Shown: positions 46,559 through 57,305 of the stretch, piece after piece
Layout of the letters: each line of letters opens with the position of its first letter
How positions within the stretch are numbered: the stretch's first letter is position 1
From: Gigaspora rosea
Taxonomy: Eukaryota; Glomeromycota; Glomeromycetes; Diversisporales; Gigasporaceae
Assembly: GCA_003550325.1 (NCBI GenBank)
Contig: QKWP01001095.1
Coordinates: forward strand, 92,939-156,938
Length of the DNA stretch: 64,000 bases
Direction of reading: 5' to 3'
Position numbers and translations under genes: made by a program
The notes under the pieces: model-generated
Seen by the model: the letters and a program-made list of their open reading frames with translations, nothing else
Database searches by the model: none
What the model was told of the DNA's origin: nothing

Positions 46559-46914
46559 GGCCATGCAAAGTTGATATTTCGTTTTGCATTACCTGCTAGT
46601 CCATTTTTCATTTTTGGTTTTTTTTAAATCCCAATTGTGCCAATTGTTTGATTTTTGATATTTATTCTTTCCCACTATTTTCATTTGGTATCATCCGATA
46701 GATACTCATAATTGTTTGATAGAACAGTTAGGAGAAATATTACTGCCAGCCCAATTTTTTGATTTCTTATTGTGCAAATTGAAAAACTAACTTTGTATAC
46801 CTAAAATGTGAACATTATTCTATTTGCAGTAAATTAAAAAAAAAAAAGCTGTCTAGTCGTTCCAAATTTTAAAATCTATGTAATACAAAATAAAAAAATC
46901 AACTTTGCATGGCC
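46559..46914. mobile_element. PIF/Harbinger-like MITE (356 bp)
   Basis: TTA at 46556-46558 and 46915-46917; ends GGCCATGCAAAGTTGATATT and AAAATCAACTTTGCATGGCC are inverted repeats. Confidence 0.85.
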
Positions 46915-47039
46915 TTATAACAAACTAATCACTTGAGCTTATTCAGGTCAATTTTGTACATAAATAGTACTTATATGACAACATTTATCATTAAAAGAAA
47001 ACAAAATAAAGAAATATATATATATTCACTTCCAGATTA

Positions 47040-47258
47040 GGCTACGCAAAGTTAATTTTTGTTTTGCATAACCTGCAGGCTAAATTTTTCCAATAAAATT
47101 TTTTTTTAATTCTTATTCCATTTTTGCTATTTAATTATGTATCTGGTGTCACCTAATAATGACCTTGGTTTTCTGGAATTACCTAATATGTCCAATAAAA
47201 AAAAGTAAAATTTTCTGATTCCATGTTATGCGAACTTAAGAATTAAGTTTGTGTAACC
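47040..47258. mobile_element. PIF/Harbinger-like MITE (219 bp)
   Basis: TTA at 47037-47039 and 47259-47261; ends GGCTACGCAAAGTTAATTTT and AATTAAGTTTGTGTAACC are diverged inverted repeats. Confidence 0.78.
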
Positions 47259-47283
47259 TTAGATATAATTGTAAATGAATTTA

Positions 47284-47394
47284 GGGCATGCAAAGTTAGT
47301 TTTTTTTTAAAAAAAAATCTGACTTGCTGATTGTAATTTTGAAATACGAGGTTATGCAAAATGAAAAATTAACTTTGCATGGCCTTACTGCTTC
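47284..47394. mobile_element. PIF/Harbinger-like MITE (111 bp)
   Basis: TTA at 47281-47283 and 47395-47397; ends GGGCATGCAAAGTTAGTTTT and AAATTAACTTTGCATGGCC. Only about 20 bp separates it from the preceding element. Confidence 0.82.
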
Positions 47395-47569
47395 CATTAA
47401 CCTACTCAAAAATTAATGCAAAAACCAATAAAAATCTACTAAAGACGGTTGTAGAGAAATAACTTTTTATAACTTAACTCAATAGATGAACTTTAGTTTA
47501 AAATGCCAATTTTTTACAAATCTTGCTCAAAGTTGGCTGAAAATTAATGCGGGACCGATTAATTTCACA

Positions 47570-47780
47570 TGGATGCATCGGATCTGGATTGGCATTTAGC
47601 CCTAATTTTTAGCAGGTTCTATAGTAAATTATAAGCTAGGCATTTTTACTTAGAAAATGAATATGATTTATTAGTAAAATTTTTTATGATGTTGGGGCAA
47701 AATTGATCAATTCCGATCTAGGCAACCAAGATTTTGATGCGCTCCAACAGGTCTGACCTGGAAATTTGGGGTCCCTTGTA
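47570..47780 (+). mobile_element. TA-ended element (GGGTCGGATG family), left end lost
   Basis: GGATGCATCGGATCTGGATTGG...AGCAGGTTCTATAG...GGGCAAAATTGATCAATTCCG...GACCTGGAAATTTGGGGTCCC matches 52922-53161. Confidence 0.68.
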
Positions 47781-48418
47781 TGAGTTTTAACATCCCTATC
47801 TGTCACTCAAACTGGACCCGGACTTGAATCAAAACATATCAGACTCAGACCAAAATCGGTCAAGATCAGTATGTCTGGTAGTGCTACTTTAAAATACAGT
47901 TAAAGCTAAATACAACTCACTTTTGAAATGTTTATAGGATTAATATTTATATTAGCCACCTGATTTTAAATTACATATATATATCAAATTTTATTGATCT
48001 GTTTTGCTAAATCACTAACTTAGGCCGTTCTCAAGCACTTTCTCTCATTGTAATTGGCTAGTGATTGAGTTGACGCTTAAGTACTATAATCAATTAAAAT
48101 AAGGATTGCAATTGTTGTATGAGCTACCTCTTTCTATCATTCAATCGATTATCATTATAGCACCAAGAAAAAAAAGACAATATTGCAACTTATCTAAAAC
48201 TTTAGTATCCGAAAATTTGGCATTTGAAGCTTTGACTAATGAAACTTTACCTCCGGTCATCCACCCTCTTAAAAATTATACAAATAACTTATCGTCTCAT
48301 AGCAGTCATATTTGTCTATACAGTCATAACGGCAACAACTATATCCATTCAGAAACATAGTTTATACAAATTCTTTAACATTAAATGAAGCAACGTTGAA
48401 ATAAATAAATTAATTTTA
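47781..48418. other. Non-coding DNA
   Basis: An unrecognised 84-codon open frame lies at 48106-48360 (residues include PRKKRQYCNLSKTL and PPVIHPLKNY). It has no upstream context, splice signals or family resemblance I can support, so I do not call a gene. Confidence 0.35.
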
Positions 48419-48679
48419 GGCCACATAAAGTTAAATTTAAATTTTTATTCTGAATTAAGGCACATAAATTGATTTTCGTTTTGCATTACCTGCTGTCCCA
48501 TTTTTTCAAATTTTTTAATTTTTTAATTTTTTAATTTTTTTTTTCAGATTCATCTGGTATCACCTGATGAGACCTTAATTTCCTGTAATTGTCTGATAGG
48601 ACTGACAGAAAAAATATGACTACTGGAACAATTTTTTGATTCCTTATTGTGCAAAATGAAAAATTAACCTTGTATGATC
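48419..48679. mobile_element. PIF/Harbinger-like MITE, possibly two nested
   Basis: TTA precedes GGCCACATAAAGTTAAATTT. A second left end, AGGCACATAAATTGATTTTCG, follows TTA at about 48455. The right end reads GAAAAATTAACCTTGTATGATC and is followed by TTT instead of TTA. Confidence 0.65.
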
Positions 48680-48689
48680 TTTAAATGTA

Positions 48690-48967
48690 AATATTATTCT
48701 ATTTGCAGTCAATTAAAAAAAAAAAAAAAGTCCATCCATCCGTCCCGAATTTTGAAATCCATGTAATGCAAAACAAAAATCAACTTTGCATGACCTTGAA
48801 CTGACCCAAATTTTCAAAAACACCAATAAATATTATTCTATTTGCAGTCAATTAAAAAAAAAAAAAAAGTCCATCCATCCGTCCTGAATTTTGAAATCCA
48901 TGTAATGCAAAAAAAAAATCAACTTTGCATGACCTTGAACTGACCCAAAGTTTCAAAAACACCAATA
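48690..48967 (+). repeat. 139-bp tandem duplication
   Basis: AATATTATTCTATTTGCAGTC, an oligo-A tract, GTCCATCCATCCGTCC and AACTTTGCATGACCTTGAAC appear twice, nearly identical. The last word is a PIF-like MITE right end, so an end region has been duplicated. Confidence 0.9.
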
Positions 48968-49719
48968 AATATAATTTTTTTTAGTCTCAATTCTTTTAAA
49001 CAATCATAAGGCACACATAGTTAATTTTTTGTTTTGCAAAATCCACCAACTAGGATTCCTAGATTCAGTTTGGTTCAATTAGGGTTCGGGTTTGGGTATG
49101 ATCGCACCCAAACTTGAACTATGAATTTTGAAATTTTTGAAACCAACCTTAAACTTGAACACAAAAAATCTTAGAACCTAAACTGAAATTGAACATGATT
49201 AGTAGTTCAGTTCGAAGTTCATTCTGAAGTTCATGAAAATGTCTGGGTTCGGGATAAACTCTCGTGATCTAATGAATAGATCTGCGTAATGTATGCACAA
49301 TCACAGATCGGAATTTTGCGTATATTAATTCTCTAAAGTTACTGACTATTGTGGCGATTTACTGTAAATTATTATTGCTCAATTAGCAACTTTATTGCTA
49401 TATGATGAAAAAAAGGGACAATTCAAGAATAGTGAACCCAGTGATCACACATCACGTAAATTATGCAATTACATTATTTGTTTACTAGCACTGTGTTATT
49501 ATCTAACCTAACACTAACCCTAACTCAGGCCATTATTTAATCATGTGAAGTAATGATCATGAAAATATCACTGGGTTTATTGTTCTTGAAACTACATGAA
49601 AAAAATATATAGGACAGGCAAGCAAGCTCTAGTGTTACATACTCAAAGCTTCAATAATTATGACAAAAGCTACTAGACTAGGACTAATTATTTGAACCCG
49701 CACCAATCATCCTTCCAAC
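48968..49719. other. Non-coding DNA
   Basis: A lone PIF-like left end (AAGGCACACATAGTTAATTT) at 49008; 49060-49250 has repeated AACTTGAAC/GTTCGGGTT words; CCTAACACTAACCCTAAC at 49506. Confidence 0.45.
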
Positions 49720-50902
49720 TAGTTCTCCTATGGACTGGACTCGAACCAGACTTTAGTCAAGTCTGAGTCTGGTCTGATTTTCAGATCGGACTCAGACTTT
49801 TATATTCAGACTTTTTAGTCAAGACTGAGTCTGGTCTGGGTCTGGTCCGAAGTCTGCAGACTGGTCTAAGCCCGAATATATTTATATGCATTTTTTGGTG
49901 CTGAACAAGTTTACTTAGTGCATTTTGTTAGAATAAATTAGTAAAATTTTATGAATCATAAGATTTTATAGAATTTTATTAATAAAATTCTATAAAATCT
50001 TATAATTCGCAAATTTTTATTAATTAATTCTAACAAAATGCACTAAGTAAACTTGTTCAGCACCTAAAAATACATTAAATCGGCAGGGTTGTTTTTATTT
50101 TACTTGAAATTTGGAGAAAAGATGCATAATTTTGGATTTTTGATCAAAAAAGTCAAATTTAAGCATCTTTTCTCCAAATTTCAAGTAAAATAAAAACAAC
50201 CCTGCCGATTTAATGTATTTTTAGGTGCTGAACAAGTTTACTTAGTGCATTTTGTTAGAATTAATTAATAAAAATTTGTGAATTTTAAGATTTTATAGAA
50301 TTTTACTAATAAAATTCTATACAATCTTATGTTTCACAAAATTTTACTAATTATTTCTAACTTAATGCACTAAGTAAACGTGTTCAGCACCTAAAATACA
50401 TTAAACCGGCAGAGTTGTTTTTATTTTACTTGAAATTTGGAGATAAGATGTTAAATTTTGACTTTTTTGATCAAAATCCAAAATTGTGCATCAAATCTCT
50501 AAATTTCAAGTAAAATAAAAACAAATAGGCCGGTTTAATACATTTTTAGGTGCTGAACAAGTCTACTTAGTGCATTTTGTTAGAATTAATTAATAAAAAT
50601 TTGCGAATTATAAGATTTTTTAGAATTTTATTAATTAAATTCTATAAAATCTTATGATTTACAAAATTTTACTAATTAATTCTTACAAAATGAACTAAGT
50701 AAACTTGTTCAGCGCCAAAAATACATATAATTATTTCAGACTCAGACCAGTCTGCAGACTTCGGACCAGACTCGGACCGGACTCATAGTTGAGTCTAAGT
50801 CTGGTCTGAAGTCCGAAATTAGTAAAATTTAGAGTCTGAGTCTGGTCTGATCCCGGACCGGACCCGGACCGGACCAGACCCGGACTGGACCTAGGAGCAC
50901 TA
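49720..50902. mobile_element. hAT-like element built from alternating long palindromes
   Basis: Ends TAGTTCTCCTATGGACTGGA and TGGACCTAGGAGCACTA are inverted; flanking 8-mers CTTCCAAC/TTCCCAAC match 6 of 8. GTCTGAGTCTGGTCTG subterminal repeats face each other. The interior alternates two palindromes: P1 (about 180 bp, GTGCTGAACAAGTTTACTTA...TAAGTAAACTTGTTCAGCAC) at 49891-50070, 50221-50396 and 50544-50722, and P2 (about 127 bp, CGGCAGGGTTGTTTTTATTT...AAAACAACCCTGCCG) at 50081-50207 and 50401-50536. No coding capacity. Confidence 0.8.
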
Positions 50903-51029
50903 TTCCCAACCTGTCAAACAAACTACTAGCCTTTCGATCCCCAAACTTTCTAAGCCCCATCTACTATATGAAACTCAAACATAAAAAAAATAACTAACAT
51001 ACATTTAAAAAGAGAATAAGGGCGTCATC

Positions 51030-51246
51030 AAGTAGTATCTATTTCAGATCCTTGCACTGCTACTGCAGTCGTGGAGTCTAATTATCCACTAATAAGGGAC
51101 CTTGTACCCTTGTACTGCCACTTCAGCCGCAGGGCCTAACTATGCACTAATAAGAGTCCTTTCACTGGCACCGCAATTGAAGCCGCGGAGCCAGAAACTA
51201 ACTGCCGTAGATTCTTAACCATCCAATATATCGCCCAACCAGACTG
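51030..51246. repeat. Degenerate repeat of about 60 bp, GC-enriched
   Basis: Three loose units share CCTTGCACTGC-ACTGCAG-CG-GGA, CTAA-TATGCACTAATAAG-G. On the minus strand parts read as Ala/Val/Ser-rich peptide but stops intervene. It continues at 52649 after the hAT-like element. Confidence 0.45.
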
Positions 51247-51254
51247 ATGCTACT

Positions 51255-52640
51255 TAGAGATGGGAAAAATGCGCATTTTATAATAAAATGCGCATTAATG
51301 CGCATGATACCGCATGATAAAAATTTTTTTTGCAATTTTTATCTTTATTATTGATAATACATTTAAATAAAGATACTACATATTGATTCTTAATCAAATT
51401 TTGCCTACATATATAAATTTTTACAAATTAGCTAATTGTAAGCTTCATCATTGCTTATCTTATATAATTTGAGAATATTCTAGCACCTGACCCGTGGCTC
51501 TGCCACGGGAGCTTTGTATAAAACTTTAAAACCTTAGTTAAAATCTGTAAATTCGCATAATATAATAATTATAAAAATGCTGAGTTAGTTTGCATTGGAT
51601 CGTCATAAAGAAATTTTGTTGCTGAACATACTACTGTATTATATTAACTACAGTATATGGTAAGATTTATACACTCACATATGAAATTACTGTAGTAGAG
51701 CAGACAGGACATTTGTGACTGCGGGATAATTTTATTTTGTTTTGATTGATTCCCAATTACGATGTACAATGTCATGTTTTGCAAGTGCAGAATTTGTACT
51801 ATTATTCACCAACTATAATACATTTCTTTACAATTATATTTTCTCATATCAATTGTTAAAGAATTTGAATTGTGATAACATTCTTGATTATAACTTGCTC
51901 ATCGATATTAGCTTAACATTCGATCACGGGTTATATAACTAATAAAAAAGTGTTAAAGAAATAACTTGATTATTTAGCTATATTAGATTTAGCACACTGA
52001 TCACTTTTTGAACATAACCGTGATTTTATTTTATTGATTGGTAGATCGACACAAAACTACGAATCGCTGAGAAAATTAGTTGGTTATTAGATAATCTGGG
52101 CGGCAAAAAATTCCAACCAAAGATTCTAGAAATCAATTATCTAAATATTTGGTTGAAAGTAATTTTTTTTGATATTTGTGAATATATTCACTATTTTTTT
52201 TATTAGTCTTATGTTTTATCTATTCGCGGGGCATTTATCGTGTTCTTGCACTTGTTCTTGCATTTGAACTTATTCTTGAACTTGAGATCATTATACAAAA
52301 CTTTTTCAAATTCGTGAACTTTTCTTAGCCCAAAATAGTTTGTAAATATTAGGCAATCAAACAACCAAAGTAAATTTTGCAAATTCACATTTCACGAATT
52401 CGTGTTGTTTAAGAGCCTTAATAAGGGCGTTAAAAAAATAAGATAATAATTACTTGAATGTTATGTTAAAGCGAACAACCCAGCATTGAAGAATATAGAT
52501 AGATTAGAATGTTAATTATATTTAATTTTTCTATATAAAATTTTGATGGGATAAAATGCGCATGATTCGGAAACATGCGCATTAATGCGCATTCATGCGC
52601 ATGATTGAGGAATCATGCGCACGCATGAAACCCATCTCTA
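51255..52640. mobile_element. Non-autonomous hAT element, 8-bp duplication
   Basis: Perfect duplications ATGCTACT at 51247-51254 and 52641-52648. Ends TAGAGATGGG and CCCATCTCTA, followed inside by ATGCGCAT words. A composite-family segment in minus orientation occupies about 51850-52440 (TTAGCACACTGATCAC, CTTGTTCTTG). The inverted relative at 25474-26660 carries the same segment at the same place, so it was already inside when the element multiplied. Confidence 0.87.
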
Positions 52641-52648
52641 ATGCTACT

Positions 52649-52920
52649 AATATTGCTGGGCCACTTAAATGCCGACCTTTACCAAGACGAGCAATAGGAA
52701 CAAAAGATAACATCCTCCTTTTGAACAAAAAAAATCCCCTTATAAACTTCATCCCTTAACGTCCGCATGCCCACAACCTCCCATTCATACCCCTAGCCCT
52801 ACTTCAATATATACTATTTAATATTCATAAAAACCTAATTTCGCTAAAATCATATGTCACTCCAGCACAAACAAAAAACAAAATCCTGTCCATAACACGA
52901 AGCCTCAATCAAAATGATTT
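52649..52920. other. Non-coding or unrecognised DNA
   Basis: Former neighbour of 51030-51246. Less AT-rich at 52650-52790; no frame I can defend. Confidence 0.4.
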
Positions 52921-52921
52921 T

Positions 52922-53161
52922 TACAGAGCTGTCCCCAGTTTTCTGGGTCGGATGCGTCAGATCTAGGTCGGCGTTTAGCCCTACTTGTTAGCAGGTTCTA
53001 TAGCAAAATTATCAGCTGGGCATTTTTTACTTAATAAATGGATATGATTTATTAGTAAATTTTTTACGATCTTGGGACAAAATTGATCAATTCCGATCCT
53101 GCCAACCATGATTTCGATGCACTCCGACATATTCCGACCCGGAATTTTGGGGACCCCCGTA
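52922..53161 (+). mobile_element. TA-ended element (GGGTCGGATG family), best copy
   Basis: TACAGAGCTGTCCCCAGTTT...TGGGTCGGATGCGTC at the left mirrors GACCCGGAATTTTGGGGACCCCCGTA at the right; 240 bp, TA at both ends. Confidence 0.8.
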
Positions 53162-53229
53162 TGAGTTCAATAAAAATACTAGACTAACCATAAAAGACAA
53201 AATCACATGTGATCAGCAATAAAGTCAAA

Positions 53230-53640
53230 TGTTCTCGCAAGAATAACAGAGACTTAATTTGCCGTAAAAATTATGTTACAAATCGATACATGATATCTAC
53301 GTGGCTAAGGCTGATCTGATTTTTTTATTAACCACGTTTTTTTTTATTTACTGCGCAGCAAATGTGCTCGCACTTGCATTTGTTCTTGCACTTGTTCTTG
53401 AAATTTAAGTTTATTTAGTTAAGACCATTATGCAAATGCTTCAAATTCGTGAAACATTTAATTGACTTTTCTTATGCTCAAATAGTTTATATATATTAAG
53501 CAATTTTAAGAGTTGTTTAAGGGCGTTAAAAAAAACAGAAGCGGATTTCCGATAATCATAAAATACATCACGTGCACACTAATTATCAGGCTATGTTAAT
53601 GCCGCAGCATACAATCAATCAATTATCAGATAAATAATCA
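53230..53640 (-). mobile_element. Composite element, fragment
   Basis: GCCGTAAAAATTATGTTACAAATCG, TTTGTTCTTGCACTTGTTCTTG and ACCATTATGCAAATGCTTC correspond to the inner half of the family. Confidence 0.55.
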
Positions 53641-53669
53641 ACCGCCATTCGTATCTATCTACGGTATGG

Positions 53670-54831
53670 TCCTTGACATATAATGCGTTTCATAACATAT
53701 TTAGTTGGAAAGACAATAATATAAAAAGGCATTTTTTTATAGTGATCGTCATGCACTTTATTCGAGACAAAAACCTGTTAAAGCGATGTTTGGTTAACAA
53801 TTCTCATACAATAGATAAATATAGTATATTAAGTATATATCTAAACTGAAATTACGACTTAATGCATGCACGAAGATCTACCTTCAGATGCAACAATAGC
53901 TAGATCACGGATTGTATATCCAATCAAAAGCGTTAAAGCATATCATTAGTTTTAGCACACTGCGATTTTATCAGATATAAACTAGACTACAAAAATCGCT
54001 AAGAAAATTAGTAAATCTGGACGGCAAAAATTCCGACCAAAAATCTAGAAATTAACAATCTAAATTTTTAGCGGAATGTAATTTTTCTTAGTATTTGCTA
54101 AAATTTTCACTGTTTTCTTATTAATAACATGATTTTTTTTATCCATCGCGGAGCTATTGTTCTTGTTCTTGCACATGTTCCTGAACTTAAGACCATTATG
54201 CAAAATGCTTTCGAATTCGTTAAACATTCGATTGAATTTTTTTTTAGCTATTTTTTTACTCAAATAGTTGGCATATATTAGGTAATCAAACAGCAGAAGC
54301 AATTTCGACGTTAATGATTAACAAATTCTTTCGTTCTCATCTTTGATAATCAGAGATTATCATTTAATCAGCCCAATAAAAAATCCGACGAAAAAAAATG
54401 AAAATTGCCAAATATCGAGCGAATAGATTTGCAAATTTGTATCGGGCCACCGATATTTATGTCTAAAAAGCGCATTTTTACTATCGGTTGTTATAGCATT
54501 GTAATTTCATTCTACGGATAATCGCATTATTATAGTCAGATATCTTATCATACTGAAGTACTAGTCACGTTAACAGGATAAACAGATGGGCAGATGTTGT
54601 CCGGATATAGAAGAAAAGTACTACACATGATCGGTGAAGGTGCAACATGCGATCCTCTCAATATGCATTCACACCTTTGCTTCGCCTCATGCATAATCCA
54701 ATAATATGCAAGATTTTGCGGACGTACGACACTTATTTTGCCGTATAACCATACACTTCGTGAAATTTTCAATATCACTCCGTTCCTGGTATATACTTCG
54801 TAATATTACTTATCACTCCGTGCCTGGTATT
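53670..54831 (-). mobile_element. Composite element, near-complete copy
   Basis: Right end has two CACTCCGT(T/G)CCTGGTAT units (54774, 54815). The middle TTTGATAATCAGAGATTATCATTTAATC...CGAGCGAATAGATTTGC is almost identical to 43900-44000; the left part carries TATAGTGATCGTCATGCAC at 53740. No gene. Confidence 0.78.
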
Positions 54832-55168
54832 CTAAAGTTTTTTAAAACTTCTAACGATGTTTTCTCAATGAATACTTAATCAAATTTGACAAAGTTTTTT
54901 TTATTTTAATTATATAGTCTTGTAGAATTAAAATAAAAAAGTTTATTTGAATGTGGTTTAGTATTTGTTGATACTCATCGCCAAAGTTTTAAAAACACTT
55001 AAAATATCTTCGAAAATCAGGCGAATTTTTCGTTCTTTTAGCTTTAAACAAGGATTACTTGACAACCAAAGCATCCGAATTTGATGAAATTTTTTTATTT
55101 TAATTCTGTGGGCACATAGAATTAAAATAAAAAAAATTTGTGATCGAATTTGAATAGTTGGTTGTCGA

Positions 55169-56470
55169 TAGTGCTCGTACCCGGATAACTTTTTATCCGA
55201 AAGGTTGTAACCTTTAACAAAATTTAATAACCGGTTTTATATCCTATTCAAATAAAAGGATAACGGTTATAAGATATTTATATGATTGTTGATTTATATA
55301 TACAGTTTTAATGCATAAATCAAATAAAATAACTCTATAATAATAAAGTAAAAAAAATTAGAAAATAAATAAATAAATCAATAAAAACGAATAAAAATGA
55401 ATCACTATATGCTCGTCTAAATGTTAAATGCTAACTTTTCATACATTAAAAGAATAGTTCTAATATTCATATATATTTAACAATGTAATTAATAATTTTT
55501 ACATTCCCTGCGTAGAACACATCCACATTTGTTTTTCGGCAACGGCAGGAATCTGGTCGGGTGTCATGTCTAGAAGATAATTACAAATTTTTTTATAAAC
55601 AAACATAAATTATCTTTTTCGACATAAAAAACTTGCATCCCCAAGTTATTCCTATTTTGTTTAGGCATGAGAAGTTCTTCTGTTACGCCAATACAAAAAA
55701 ATAATGACGAAACAATAAAAGAATAATCTTTATATATATATTAATGAAAAAAAATCAATGTAATTATTAATAAGTAATTATTATCAGTAATTTATTACAT
55801 TGCTGTGCATTTCACAATCGATGAAAATCGAGAAAGAACGCGTGTTCATTCAGAATTAAATTCAGAAATTATGTGGAACAATAAGTAATTATTATCAGTA
55901 ATTTATTACATGATCTGCATACAAGATGAAAATCGAGAAAGAACACATGTAAGTAATTATTATCAGTAATTTATTATATGATCTGCATACAAGATGAAAA
56001 TCGAGAAAGAACACATGTAAATTCAGAAATAATGTGGAACAATAATAGTATTCTGTACTGTGTAAAGGATGTAATAAAAACATAAAGTAAGTACTTACAG
56101 TATTCATATATATTATATAATAATTATTATTATACTTACAAAAAACTGAAAGCCAGTATAAGTTTAAAGTGTAATTGATTTATATCACCTATTAAATAAA
56201 TATAATAAACAAACGAAATATTAAAATCATGTTCATATTTAAAATACATTAAATTTATGATGTAGACAAGTTTTACACCGAGTGATGCTAGTATATAAAT
56301 AATACGCAAATTAAAATTTTTATTATAATTGTATTTTACCCTATATTATCTATATTATATCTTAAGTTAACCGGATACCTCAATAATTTATCTGTTTATC
56401 AGTTTTATAATTCGGGTATCCGGATAGCCTAACAGTTAACCGGTTATTGTACCCTAGGGTACGACCACTA
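55169..56470. mobile_element. Non-autonomous hAT element, 8-bp duplication
   Basis: Perfect duplications GTTGTCGA at 55161-55168 and 56471-56478. Ends TAGTGCTCGTACCC and GGGTACGACCACTA; inside, CCGGATAAC and AACCGGTTAT words are subterminal. Around 55500-55700 the minus strand has a short frame and a TTCTAG acceptor-like end, perhaps a transposase crumb, but it is not identifiable. Confidence 0.9.
55771..56045 (+). repeat. Tandem units with AAGTAATTATTATCAGTAAT
   Basis: AAGTAATTATTATCAGTAAT, TTATTACATGATCTGCATAC, AAGATGAAAATCGAGAAAGA and (in two of the units) TTCAGAAAT-ATGTGGAACA are repeated; three units of about 60-110 bp with one short. Confidence 0.85.
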
Positions 56471-57069
56471 GTTGTCGATTAAAAGCTAAAAAAAATTTTG
56501 GCCGCAGCTTTTTGTTAATAGGCGCCTAAAATTTGAATGAAGATTACTTGGCGCTTACCTAGTCAAATTCGGCCAAATTTTTTTTATTTTAATTATATAA
56601 GCATAAGTATATAATTAAAATAAAAAAAATTTGGCTGAATTTGACTAGGAAAGCGCAAAGTAATCTTCATTCAAATTTTAGGCGCCTATTAACAAAAAGT
56701 TGCGGCCAAAATTTTTTTTAGCTTTTAATGAATAATTCTCGACAATCAACTATTCAAATTCGATCAATTTTTTTTTATTTTAATTCTATGTGCCCACAGA
56801 ATTAAAATAAAAAAATTTCATCGAATTCGGATGCTTTGGTTGTCAAGTAATCCTTGTTTAAAGCTAAAAGAACGAAAAATTCGCCTGATTTTCGGATATT
56901 TTAAGTGTTTTTAAAACTTTGGCGATGATTTATCAACAAATACTAAACTAAATTCAAATAAACTTTTTTTATTTTAATTCTACAAGACTATATAATTAAA
57001 ATAAAAAAAAGTTTGTCAAATTTGATTAAGTATTCATTGAGAAAACATCGTTAGAAGTTTTAAAAAACT

Positions 57070-57305
57070 TCTTCGAATTTATTAATAGGATCAATGTTTG
57101 TGTAACACAAATGATCGACAACATGCTTAACCTAGCACACAATTCAGACGTGCAATGAGGTAGTTGCTATGCTAATATCAAATATTCACTAACACATACC
57201 TTTGAAATGTTAATTCATATATACACTCACGATTGCCAAGCCAACGATTAAACATTCATAGTACATCGTATAAATGTTCTCAGTCTGTAATTTGAAAATA
57301 GCGAC
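57070..57305 (-). mobile_element. Internally deleted relative of 36769-37457
   Basis: TATTAATAGGATCAATGTTTG...GCTTAACCTAGCACACAATTC corresponds to 37345-37420 inverted, joined directly to TAGTTGCTATGCTAATATCAAA...CAGTCTGTAATTTGAAAATA, which is 36815-36960 inverted. The middle and both hairpin ends are absent. Confidence 0.75.

Larger units (their letters stand above)
54835..57065. mobile_element. Foldback element of nested palindromes, split by a hAT element
   Basis: AAGTTTTTTAAAACTTCTAACGATG at the left is mirrored by CATCGTTAGAAG-TTTTAAAAAACTT at the right, and the mirror extends over about 330 bp per arm (54835-55165 versus 56735-57065). Within the arms, small palindromes around TTTTATTTTAATT...AATTAAAATAAAA recur five times. 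A central palindrome (56490-56725) is mirrored about GCATAAG near 56606. A hAT element sits at 55169-56470. No coding capacity. Confidence 0.82.
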
